From Patiria miniata (lineage: Eukaryota > Echinodermata > Asteroidea > Valvatida > Asterinidae), in the NCBI RefSeq assembly GCF_015706575.1, contig NW_024037074.1, positions 17,721,334-17,785,333 on the forward strand: a stretch of DNA of 64,000 nt. The letters are read 5' to 3'. The position numbers and the translations under genes were made by a program. The notes below the pieces were generated by a model. The model saw nothing but the letters and a program-made list of their open reading frames with translations. It had not been told where the DNA came from and did not search any database. Shown here piece after piece: positions 37,601 to 49,600 of the stretch; positions within the stretch are counted from its first letter, which is position 1; each line of letters starts with the position of its first letter.

Positions 37601-40600
37601 CTTTATAGAAATCAAAGTCAAAGTTAATGGTTTTCTTCACACTATCTTTCTTCAGCGGATTGTGCCGACCCAGGTACCCCAGTTAACGGAAAGCAGACTG
37701 GTACCTTCAGCAATGGAGACACCCTTTCTTTTGAGTGCAATGCAGGGTACACCCTTGTGGGAGCAAGAAACGCGACTTGCCGCAGTGGTACCTATGATGA
37801 GCTTGTGCCATCTTGCTTCGGTAAGTTGAGCGATGTCACGTGTTTAGCAGACGTGACATCAGTGACCGAGAGTAGCAAATCACCAGACGATCATTTTAAC
37901 ACGTAACACTCTAATACCATCTGGACCATGCATAAACCAGGAGACACATTAACCATTTGTTTAAAACGAAAAGCTCTGCAATTCAAGAATTGAAAAGGAA
38001 GATCATGGCAGTTCATAGAAAAGAGTTACTGAAAGCCACGCAAACAAGAAATAAACATGTCTGTAAAGTTTTGTGAACATGTCTGTAATTTATTTAATTA
38101 TGCAGCGAACTGCGTGGATCCAGGTACGCCTACCTTAGGCAGCCAATCAGGAACTTATGATCATGCTGACGTCGTGACCTACTCATGTGCAGTTGGATTT
38201 GAACTTGTCGGTGCTGAGCAGATCACGTGTGAGGACGGCGCGTGGAGTAACAGTGTCCCGTCTTGTTTAGGTATAAGATCGTTATTTCTAACGTTTTTTT
38301 CTAACGAACTTATTACAACTACGCGATAAACACCTCTCTAAAGACAAAATCACGAGAGCGTTCGTCACCCAAGTTGTAACTGAAACTTCGTATGAATAAA
38401 AACTGTTTCATTCCTGGTTATTTCATTATTGCAGCTAACTGTACCGACCCAGGAACTCCCGCCTTCGGGAGTCAAACGGGCAATTACGGCAATTCTGAAG
38501 TTGTCTTCTTCAACTGTTCAGTGGGATACACGCTCGTTGGTGCAGAGCAAATAACATGTGTGAATGGAGGCTGGTCCAATAGCGTACCGTCATGCAAAGG
38601 TAAACTCAATGGATTTAATAACAAAACAGAAATCGTTATAACCAAATTCACACAGTTTGTTGAAAGGGAGGCCTCCTTGTTTAGCCGGTAGAATTTCACA
38701 GATTTGGCAAAGCCGCATGACCCACATGACACAACTACCACACATAAAACTCCATACAAACGTATACAAATATTAAACAGGAACCAACCAACCAACCCGA
38801 TTCAATGCAGTTTCTGTGGTTTCAACCAACCAACAAAATCAAGTTTTGTCAAGGATGTCCAGCATCCAAGGCCACGTCCGAACCATCTTGTATAGAAGTA
38901 TTACCTCGGTGTTCCTAATTTACAATTCACAGGAATATGCTGAGTCCTCATGTTTCTGTGTGATTGCAAATGAGCCTCGAGGTAATTGCAGACAATTAAT
39001 AGCCGAGGCTCTTAGCGCAAGTTTGGATTTTTCAGGTCCTGGATCTTGCGCTGGAGAAATTGTAATTAAGTTCTTATATGTCATTCCAGTGGTCTTTGTT
39101 TTGATCCAATTGCTGAATTAGTTACTCATATTTAAATTATTCTCTACCTAGCCGACTGCACTGATCCCGGCGCCCCGGCATTTGGGACTCAAATGGGAAC
39201 GTACAAACATGCTGATGTCGTGACTTTCAACTGCTCAGAAGATTACGAACTGATCGGTGCAGCACAGATAACATGCGCCGACGGCTCGTGGAGTAATGAC
39301 ATACCAACTTGCCAAGGTAAAACAAAGCTGAAAATGCCTTTTCACGTTTCTCTGAGAACTTGAAATTGTACACGGCTTGTCAATTTACAATGAAAGATAA
39401 GCTGTGTACAAATTTGTAGGTTCATTGAAAACATAGGCCTAAATTAAGACTTTGCGCCGGAAACAATTTCAGCTGTTAAGAGTGATCAAGGTTTTCTCGA
39501 AATGTCGTTTTTAAGTAACAAAACACAAGCATGTTAACATACTGGCATTTTTTAATATCTTCAATTCTTCAGCGTTAAATTCATTTTCAAATAAATCTAG
39601 TCTATAGTCTTGATGGACCCCAAAGTTTCGGTTTATGACAATCAGCCAGCCCGTCAGTGACTCAGTTAGTAAGAGGACAATAGGCTGGCCCTATTGAAAA
39701 CAATAAATATTGAGCATGTCAATAAATTGAACATCACAAATGTATCCATTGTAATGAGCAGCATTACATTGAAATCCGTCCATTTGGTTTGTGTTACAGC
39801 TATCGTCAACCCTGTTACGTCGGTAGTCCAACCCGAAACAACCACTGATTCAGCCGCTGATATTGCAACGACTGATGGGATGGGCGCAGTTTCATCAACT
39901 GAGCCAATACAACCTAGCCCAACGAATCCGTTTACTGAAAGCCCAACTCAGCCGAAGACGGCAACAGAGCTACCTTCTGAAGAGCCCTTTAGCAGTCCAC
40001 AGATGTCAACGAGACCATCTAGTTCCCCTGATACTACTCGACCAACCATGGTTACTGAACCAATGAGCGAAGAACCCTTCAGCAGTCCACAAATGTCAAC
40101 GAGACCATCTAGCTCACCTGATGCTAGTCGACCAACTATGGTTACTGAACCAATGAGCGAAGAGCCCTTCAGTAGTCCACGAATGTCAACCAGTCCTTTC
40201 AGTTCACCTGAACCCAGTGAACCATCCAGACCCCCTGTAACCACTCCTCCTCCAATGCCTACTCGACCGACAAGGCCACCCATGCCCTCTCGACCCACCA
40301 GTCCAATGCCTCCAACTACTGAAAAGCCAGACAACACCGAAATGCCGAGCTCACCCACTTACGAGCCAACCGATCAACCACCAACCAGACCGCCAAAGTA
40401 TTGTCCACCGCTGTGGCTCCATATCCATGGCATGCACAGAAGGCGATACAGAGATGGAGACAAAGTTGTCTTCTCCTGTAAGTCAGGCTTTGCTGTAGTT
40501 GGTCCAAAATGGATTGTCTGCTTCGAGGGCGAATGGAGTGGACCCGTTCCAGAGTGCAGACGTGAGTATACATCAATATCCACACATTTACAGAAACAGA

Positions 40601-43600
40601 ATAGCTCAACACTGCATGACCTTATGACTGATTTAGATTGTGAACTAATAAAAAAGTCTTTCCAATTATTTTTTCTCGATTTGTGTGTCAATAAAAGTGA
40701 TTCAAAAGCAAGGTTTGAAGATTTTTCTTAGGGAAAGTATTATGTTAGCACTATTATGTTGGCTAAAACTCCAATTTTTGTCTAACTTATTCATTAAATT
40801 GAACAGTTTTAGGATGTCTCTTTTCTTAATATAAAAATCACATGATATCACAGGGCGGTTTATTAGACAGAACCAAACTGTGAAGTTCAGGCATTTAACA
40901 AAATGCCTTGATATTTTTATTTTTTCTGTTTTGAAGGGAGAGAAAATAAATTTGCTTTAAAAATCATTACGCGATGCCGCTCCCTAAAAACAGGCCACCA
41001 TGTTGGATTGTTCAATATACAGGCCTTCACTTCCTTTACTTTTTCTATAATATAGATTTATATGTTCGATTTTACTCTTTGGCAGGTACATGTGACTACA
41101 TTCCTCCTGCTCCTAGTAATGGGCAGACTAGATACGTCCCCTCCCAGCGAAATCCTTGGGAAGACTTCAACTGGGAGGACCTGCCGCCACCTGTTGGTCA
41201 TCATCCACACGATCATCCTCATTATCCCCACCCTCACCTTCCACATCGTCCTGGAAGTAGTGAAGGATCAAAGGAAGGCCTTCTCCCTGATTGGCTTTGT
41301 GATTTGAATGTGGATTTACTAACGGCTTTTCTAAGTTTGAAAAATGATGAGATTTCATGGGAACAGTTTTTCCAACTGTTTCTGAGTGGTATCTCGAACG
41401 GGGACAACAACTGGCCCTGGACTGGTGACATGTCGTCAGGTTTCCCCGATGTTCCATGGAATGACATATTTACAATGCTACCAAATGGAATTCCTCGAGG
41501 AGGAGGCAATAACATGGCCTGGGAGACACTGTTTCAAATGTTTCCGGATGGTTTTCCTCTTGGAGATACTTTTCCTGGGGGACTTGTACCCGGAAATGGG
41601 GAGGGAGGAGCAATGAGGCCGGAGGGTGAAGGAGGTGAAGCAGTAAGACCTGGAGATGAAGGCAACACAAGACCTGGACAAGGTGGAGATGAAACTGCGC
41701 GACCGGGCCATGGAGGGATGATCCCAGGCATGAATGGAAACAGTAGCAGCATGATCCCAAATGATAGAGACTTTCCATGGGAACCGCTCATACAACAATT
41801 CTTAGAGTGGCTTGAATCTGAACGAAATAATTGTCCAGGGAATATGAACACTGGTGACGAGGGAATGAGGCCTGGTGCTGATGGAGATGGAAACATAATG
41901 CCGAGCCCTGGTGGGGACAGTGATGTGAGGCCTCCAAGTGGTGAAGACGGTGAAATGGGCCCGAGACCTCATAGTGATGGTGAATCTAGGCCTGGGAACG
42001 GGGATGGTGCAGACGATGGTGCTTTGCCTACTGGAGACCACGGAGAAGAAGAAACGATGGCTGGTGGAGATGGAGGGGAGACAACTGATGAAGTGTTTAA
42101 TCCTCTTGAGGGCGTCAGTCAGCTTATAGGCTTAGTTTCTGGAAGTGTCCCTTCACCTGATATTAGTATTGGTAGCCTTCCCTGGCAACAGCTGTTTGAT
42201 TTATTCCCTGCCGGAGTTCCCTTTGCAGACGGTCAAATATCAATGGATCAAATCCTCAATGTGTTTCCACGTGGACTACCTGGAGCAGTAACCGTATCCC
42301 TGCCAGACTCAGTTGTTCCGTCATCTCAAGAACAGGGAGGCAGCGAACGTATAAATCCTGGCAGTAGAGTTGCTTTTCCTTGGTCTGGTGAAATTCCAGA
42401 GGGTTTCCCTGGAGCGGGCAGCGGTTCAACATGGGAAACATTGTATCAGGAACTCCCATATGGCCTGCCAACCGGTAGTTCTATTGTTGAATGGAATGCA
42501 CTGTTTATGTTGTTTCCTAATGGACCTCCTATGGCAGATGAAGACTCTGGCGATGGATGGACAGGCCAAGTACCAAGAGATTTCCTCAGTTTGGGAAATG
42601 GAAATGTGACTTGGGAAGAACTGTTCCAACAGTATCCAAATGGTGTCCCTGTTGGTGATTATATCGTTCCTTGGCCAGCGCTTTTCAATGTGTTTCCCAA
42701 TGGGCTCCCACTGGATGATGAAGACAGTTCAGATGACTCTTCAACTGGTGTAATGCCATGGACTGGTCCTATTCCAACGGGCTTCTTTGACTTAGGTGAT
42801 GACAGTTTGACATGGGAAGAATTATATCAACAGTTTCCGAATGGCATTCCATTGGGTAACGAAACAGTTGCTTGGGAAGTGTTATTCTTGATGTTTCCTG
42901 ATGGGCCACCGATGCAAAATGATGACAGTTCAGAGGAATCAGTTAATAGCGGAATAACACCATGGCTTGGTTTAGTTCCAACGGATTTCTTGAATTTGGG
43001 TGATGGCAGTCTAACGTGGGACGAATTGTACCAATTGTTCCCTAATGGCGTTCCTGTTGGCAATATTTTAATACCTTGGGAAGTGCTCTTTATGATGTTC
43101 CCAAATGGGCCACCATCGGGAGATGATTGGACAATTCCCGATGCTCCAGGCGATAGCGAAATAGTTCCATGGACTGGACAAATTCCAACAGGGTTTCTAG
43201 GCTTAGAAAATGTTAACCTGACATGGGAACAACTTTACTTGCTGATGCCTAATGGTATTCCAATAGGAGATGAAACCATTTCCTGGGAGGTGCTGTTCAT
43301 TATGTTTCCAAATGGTCCGCCAGCTGTGAGTGATGATTGGTCCTGGTTGGTCTCGGGACTTTTTCCAAGTCCTCCACAAGAGAACCCACAGCCAGAAACA
43401 GGTGGAAACAGTGATCGCCCATGGGAGGATCTGTTGGATGTGATACTTACTTGGTTGCCTTCTACGCCTGAAGATGAAAGTAATGTCAGTGGAGAGCAGA
43501 CCGGCATAAGACCACCTGCAGGAGGACAATGGAGTGGACTTATACCAACAGGTTTATTCGACATTGGCGATAGCAGCTTTGAAACGTGGGAACAACTGTT

Positions 43601-46600
43601 CCAGCAGCTTCCGAACGGACTTCCATTCGGGGCTGGCAACATGCAATGGGAAGCTCTTTTCAGGTTGTTCCCATCAGGATTCCAGTCTGTCCTCGAGGCT
43701 TGGCCATGGTCACTTAGTCAGATGTTTACAGCAAATAATGGTATGCAACCTAGCAATATGGGTGGCATGTCTGAACAGGGCGAGGATCAGCTTCGACTGC
43801 TCATTCAAACACTTTTGGAAAAGTTATGGAGTGGAGAAATCCTCGTGGACCTGATATCACATTTTCAGGGAGGAGAAATTCCGTGGCAGCAACTGGCATC
43901 AATTTTTCCTAATGGTATTACATTTGGGGACATAACTGTTCCATGGCAAGAGCTGATCGATTTGTTCGGTGATGGTAGTGGAGGTCATGGTGGTATGTCA
44001 GGCTGGGGTGGACATAGTGGGACACCAAATACATGTGTACGATTTCCCTTTGGAGAATTCATACCAAGGTTTCCTAACTTTGGCAATGGTAGTGCCAGTG
44101 GAATGATGCCTGGAAGTGGAGGTGCCAGTGGAATGATGCATGGAAGTGGTGATGCTAGTGGAATGATGCCTGGAACTGGAGGTGCCAGTGGAATGATGCC
44201 TGGAAGTGGAGGAGCCGGTGGAATGATGCCTGGAAGTGGTGATGCTAGTGGAATGATGCCTGGAACTGGAGGTGCCAGTGGAATGATGCCTGGAAGTGGA
44301 GGAGCCGGTGGAATGATGCCTGGAAGTGGTGGTGCTAGTGGAATGATGCCTGGAAGTGGGGGTGCCAGTGGAATGATGCCTGGAAGTGGAGGAGCCGGTG
44401 GAATGATGCCTCGAAGTGGAGGTGCCAGTGGAATGATGCCTGGAAGTGATGGTGCCAGTGGCATGATGCCTGGAAGTGGTGGTGCCAGTGGAATGATGCC
44501 TGGAAGTGGTGGTGCTAGTGGAATGTTGCCTGGAAGTGGAGGTGCCAGTGGAATGATGCCTGGAACTGAAGGTGCCAGTGGGATGATGCCTGGAAGTGGA
44601 GGAGCCGGTGGAATGATGCCTGGAAGTGGTGGTGCCAGTGGCATGATGCCTGGAAGTGGAGGTGCCAGTGGGATGATGCCTGGAAGTGGAGGTGCCAGTG
44701 GGATGATGCCTGGAAATGGTGGTGCCAGTGGAATGATGCCTGGAAGTGGTGGTGCCAGTGGAATGATGCCTGGAAGTGGAAGTGGGGGTCACGGTGGCAT
44801 GATACCAAGTGACAAACCACCAAGTGAGGGTGACATGCTGTATTTCTTCTGCATGCCTGGCTACAAGCTTATTGGTACTCCCAGCTTATCCTGCACATGC
44901 GATGGTGTATGGGATGGTCTTCCACCAATGTGTAAAGGTATGTTTTTAATTTTGTTTAGTTTTTTTTTAACTTGAGTTGTGATTTGCAAAAGATATACAT
45001 TACATTGCACTATATTATTTTACCATGACAACAAATCCAAGTATAACCTGTGGTATACATTTCATGCACAGAAATAATGAAGCCAACCATGATGCCGGAT
45101 TATACACAACCGTTTGCCGAATTAACAACTATTGACATCGATGACTACACAACAGCTGAACCATTTGAGGGAACAACTGATTTAGGAATTGCAACAACAG
45201 ATGTGGTTGAAGAAGTTACAAACGAGGCAACCGAGAGTCCAAAATTACCGACAGACAAACCAAAGGCATCCATGGCCCCTCCAACAGCTCAACCAATGAA
45301 TTCAACAACTAGTCCAAAGAACGGCTTGCAGTCAACAACTCAAAGAAGAGAACTAACAACTATGCCAAAGTTGCAGTCCACATCTCAGCCAATAGTTTTA
45401 ACAAGTACTCCACAACCCCAGGATGCAACAACAACCAGTCCGCAACAAAAATTGGCGTCCACAGCTCAACCAACAGATGCAACAAGCACTCCACAACCGC
45501 AGAGTGTCACAACAACTCCACAACCAAAGTTGCCATCCACAGCTACACCCGGAGAAGCCACTACCAGCCCACAACCTAAGCCGCAAACAATACCTACACC
45601 AAGGGCTGTTACAACTAGATCTCTTGGAGAGTCGCAGTCAACGGCCGGCAATCAAGCCACACCAATTGGTAATTATTGCAATAAACTAAATCATTGTACA
45701 TTTTGCTATCATACCAAGAAAACAGAAGTCAGTCAGACATAATCAGTTCTGTTTGGATGTGGAAAAAAACCAAGTTGTTTCTCCAATGTTTAAAGGCTAG
45801 AAATTGCTTTCTACAGATAAACATTTTCCATTGTTTCATTACTATTTTTTATCATCACTTGTTTGCAGATCCATGCAGTTCAAATCCGTGTGCCGAGAAA
45901 GCAAACAGCGAATGTGTCAGTGATGGTCAGGGATCCTTTACATGCTCTTGCTTACCACTGTTCTTTGAATCCGATGGTGAATGTGCATGTAAGTGATAGT
46001 TTCATTGCTCTGAAGATTTTCAAGACAAATGATTCAGATTTTCTCTTCAACTGTGTTCATGGTAACACAAAAGAATAACACACCAATTGATAAATACATT
46101 TTTATCCATTTGATATTTTCTTCTAATAGTATTTGACTAATCGCTACCTGACTTGTATACAAGATAACAAGAAATAGTACATTTTGTAATTGTATCTTAA
46201 ATTTCATAATTTGATTCAGCATCAAGTTCCTTCAGTGGAACTTTACGAATTACTCAGATTGAAAGTCGACAAGCTGAGTTCAGTGAGGAGCTGCAAGATC
46301 CTTCCTCAGAAACATTCAGGTCAATGGCAGCAAGCATGGAAAAGACGGTAAGCAACAAATGTTCAGCCCAATAAGACGATCATTTAACCAATTGCATTCG
46401 CGCTTAGCAAACTAAATTAAACAGGCATTGTGTTTCACACCTAATATCATATCAAGGGTTAAACTTTTACACTATCCACTCACAGTAAAAACCAGTGAAA
46501 TGAAAAAAGTCTGGAAAAAAGGCTCAAGTATGTTTTCGAAGAAGGCATGTGTCTTCCACAAACAAAATAAAAATGTAAAAACCAGTGAGAGTCTGACAAA

Positions 46601-49600
46601 CTTAAAACAGTTTAAGCAAATGTTTTGAATGTTAACTCAATATAAAGCTTAACACAACAATTGCTAATCCTTCACAATTTTCAAATGAAAACAACAGCTG
46701 TGCTCTTTGAAATGTACTTCTTCAGACATTATTTTTTCAATGTATTTATAATTTTTCAATGTGTTGTGATTTATATAAAGACACGCCCCTTCAAGCTGCA
46801 GCTTCTCATGATCATGCCTCCATGCATCTCATGAGGATTTATTGCACTCATGGTTATTCTCTGCTTTAGATAGAAATAAACGTTTTTGAAATTGAAAATT
46901 GCAATTTAAATTATTTTTTATAATTTCAGATTGACAGCATCTACCTGACTAGCAGTCCTGAGGTTGCAGAGCGATACCTAGGGAGCACGGTCTTAGGATT
47001 CAAGAATGGATCCATAGTGGTTGATTATGTTGCACACCTGAACAACACACAGAACCAGCCTGCTGATGACCCTACAGCCATAGAGTCGGCATTTGAAGAT
47101 GCTTACATGCAAAGTATCAACACAGGAAGTATTAACATCACAGTAGATGTTGCCGCCAGTACAGTTACAGGTTAGTGACCTGGCCACCCAACTACCAAAA
47201 ACACCCACTTTTGTCACTCAGAAAGCTCATATCAGTCACAAAAAAACAATCCAAAGTTCTGCATCAAATGCAAGTTAATAACAAGCTGTACAGATTGCAA
47301 TTTCATGATAGATCAATTGGAATAAGCACTAGCCACCGGCAGGGTACTTTTTTTAAAAATATGAACAATAAAAAAAAGAATGACAAATTGTGTTATATGA
47401 ATAGGCATATAAATAAATAATGTCATCATTAAAATACTTGAAAAATTGTACAATTTTATGAATAAAGATTGTCACATTTTGACCATACAAAAAGAAACAA
47501 TCTCTGCATTGTGTTCGACTTTCCTTTTTCAAAACCCAATTTCAAAAACATCACCTTACCAGATGTTGTTTCTTGATTCCGTTCATCAGATCTTGACGAG
47601 TGTGCATCCGAGGACACCAATGACTGTTCCTCCGATGCAGCCTGCACCAATTTGCAAGGATCATTCACTTGTCAGTGTCTTGAGGGATTTATAGATGCAT
47701 CACCAGCAGGGAGGCCAGGCAGAATCTGTACCGGTAAGACAAAACACTGATATGATGTTTTCAACACAAAGTCAGACAAAATCACGGTTATGCTACCTCT
47801 TTTAACAAGGTATCAAAAGACCTCTTTATAACAATTTCTCTCATGTATTGTATGCTGGTAACTATATTTAATTAGTTAATGCTATGCTGAAAACAAAACC
47901 TAGAGCTCGCACTTATCATGATCGATCTGAGCTCACAAGAAGTTTGGGTACAAGCAATACAAAGGGATAGAAACTTATAGAAAAGAGACATGGTGAATGG
48001 CAGTGTAATGAGCTTGTCATGTATTTCCTCCAAAGTATGAAGAAACAGTCTGATCAACAATCGGTGAAGTGAGGTGACATGATATAAACAGGACAACTAG
48101 AAAGATAAAGTAGAAAGATTCTTCTTTGACGAAGTGTGGTTCTGAAAAGAACCAGTCTACACTCAACCAACAGGTTCTTTTCAGAACCATAATTCTTCCG
48201 AGAAGAGATAACTTTCCACTTAAGAGAATTGAAAACTTCATACTCACTTCCCCCCCCCCCCCACAGTTCCCCAGCCATCGGTTTGTGCGACATCCTCCGA
48301 CATCGATTGCTCCCCAAATGCCACCTGCTATGACACAGACTCGAGACCTGAAGGCTTCAGTTGTCAGTGTCTCGTAGGATTCGTGGATAGGTCGCCTCGA
48401 GTGACCACGAGCCCTGGCAGAATTTGTGAAGGTATACTGTGAGATTTAAAATGACAGACCCACAATTCTAAAAAAAGTGTTCATTTCAGATTTATTTTTC
48501 GAGGGGATGTCTGTGGTGTAGAATTCAACACTGAAGTATTGAGATCAAAGATCTAATCAGCAATGAATTGTAAATCTGCAATAATGTTCCACTTCCTTCA
48601 TGAGGTTAAATTTTTACAGGAATATGATTGTAAATAATTAACATGATTCAGGTGGAAGTGCTGGCAAACTAACCCAAACTCAATCCTATATCCGACACCC
48701 GACACAGAATACATGAGAAGAATCTAAACAAATTAACATGCTTTATTATGAAGGATGTAGAAAATGCAAAGCAAATTCCTTAATGCTACAATCAATCTGT
48801 GCCCTCAATGCTTGAATAATACAAATTAAATAGTAGTTCCTAAAAACCCTCTTTAATATATCTGAGATGCAAGCAAGAATCCATGATTTTTTTTCCATGG
48901 CTAAACAAAAGTTACAAATATTATTAATTTTCTAATTTCAGAATATTGCCCTTCTACAAACTGTTTCAATGGAGGATCATGTGTTAATGTCTATGAGACT
49001 GGGGAGCAGATATGCAGGTACGTTTTCATTATCGTTATTAAACTGCAATATGAAAACAGTTTCTGAGAGCATTTTGGATGGCAAAGTAAACTGTACCGAT
49101 ATTAGTTTCCTCAAAGTTGAGAGGAGAAATGGCAATTTATTTTTTATTACTGTACTGTTTTTCCCAGTCAATGCACTCCCAGTCAATGCATGTAATCGTT
49201 GTTTGTTGAGAAAGATGTGTTGAAGTGAAAAAGGTTCACAAATGCATAGCAGTCTTGTGACAATGATAACAGTTACGTGGGCGTTGCCAGGATATTTTCT
49301 AGGGGGGCAAAGTACATTTTTCCGCCCAAATCCCAATACTTTTCCAGCACAGATCTCAATTCATCATTTTTTCGAGGATGGGCAGGGGGACATTTTCCCA
49401 CCTTTAACCCTAACCCACCTCACTCCTCCAAAATCCTCCTGGCGGTTTTGGAGGATTCTAGAGGATTGAGGATGAATGGTGATTGAATCAAATGAGGATT
49501 CTGGAGGATTGAGGATGAATGGTGATTGAAGCACATGAGGATTTTGGAGGATTGAGGATGAATGGTGATTGAAGCACAAGAGGATGTTGGAGGATTGAGG

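Noticed and set aside
38816..39121. Open frame between CCP7 and CCP8 exons
   Set aside because: It has no CCP cysteine pattern and the flanking CCP exons join in phase without it.
44087..44785. CRISPR-like regular repeats
   Set aside because: The 30-bp units are contiguous without spacers and code in frame in a eukaryotic gene.
43985..44792. Long open frames on the minus strand opposite the 30-bp repeats (219 and 264 codons)
   Set aside because: They arise because a 30-bp periodic repeat without stops in one frame is also stop-free on the other strand. Their translation is a monotonous Pro/Leu or Ser/Thr/His repeat and they lack splice or start context.
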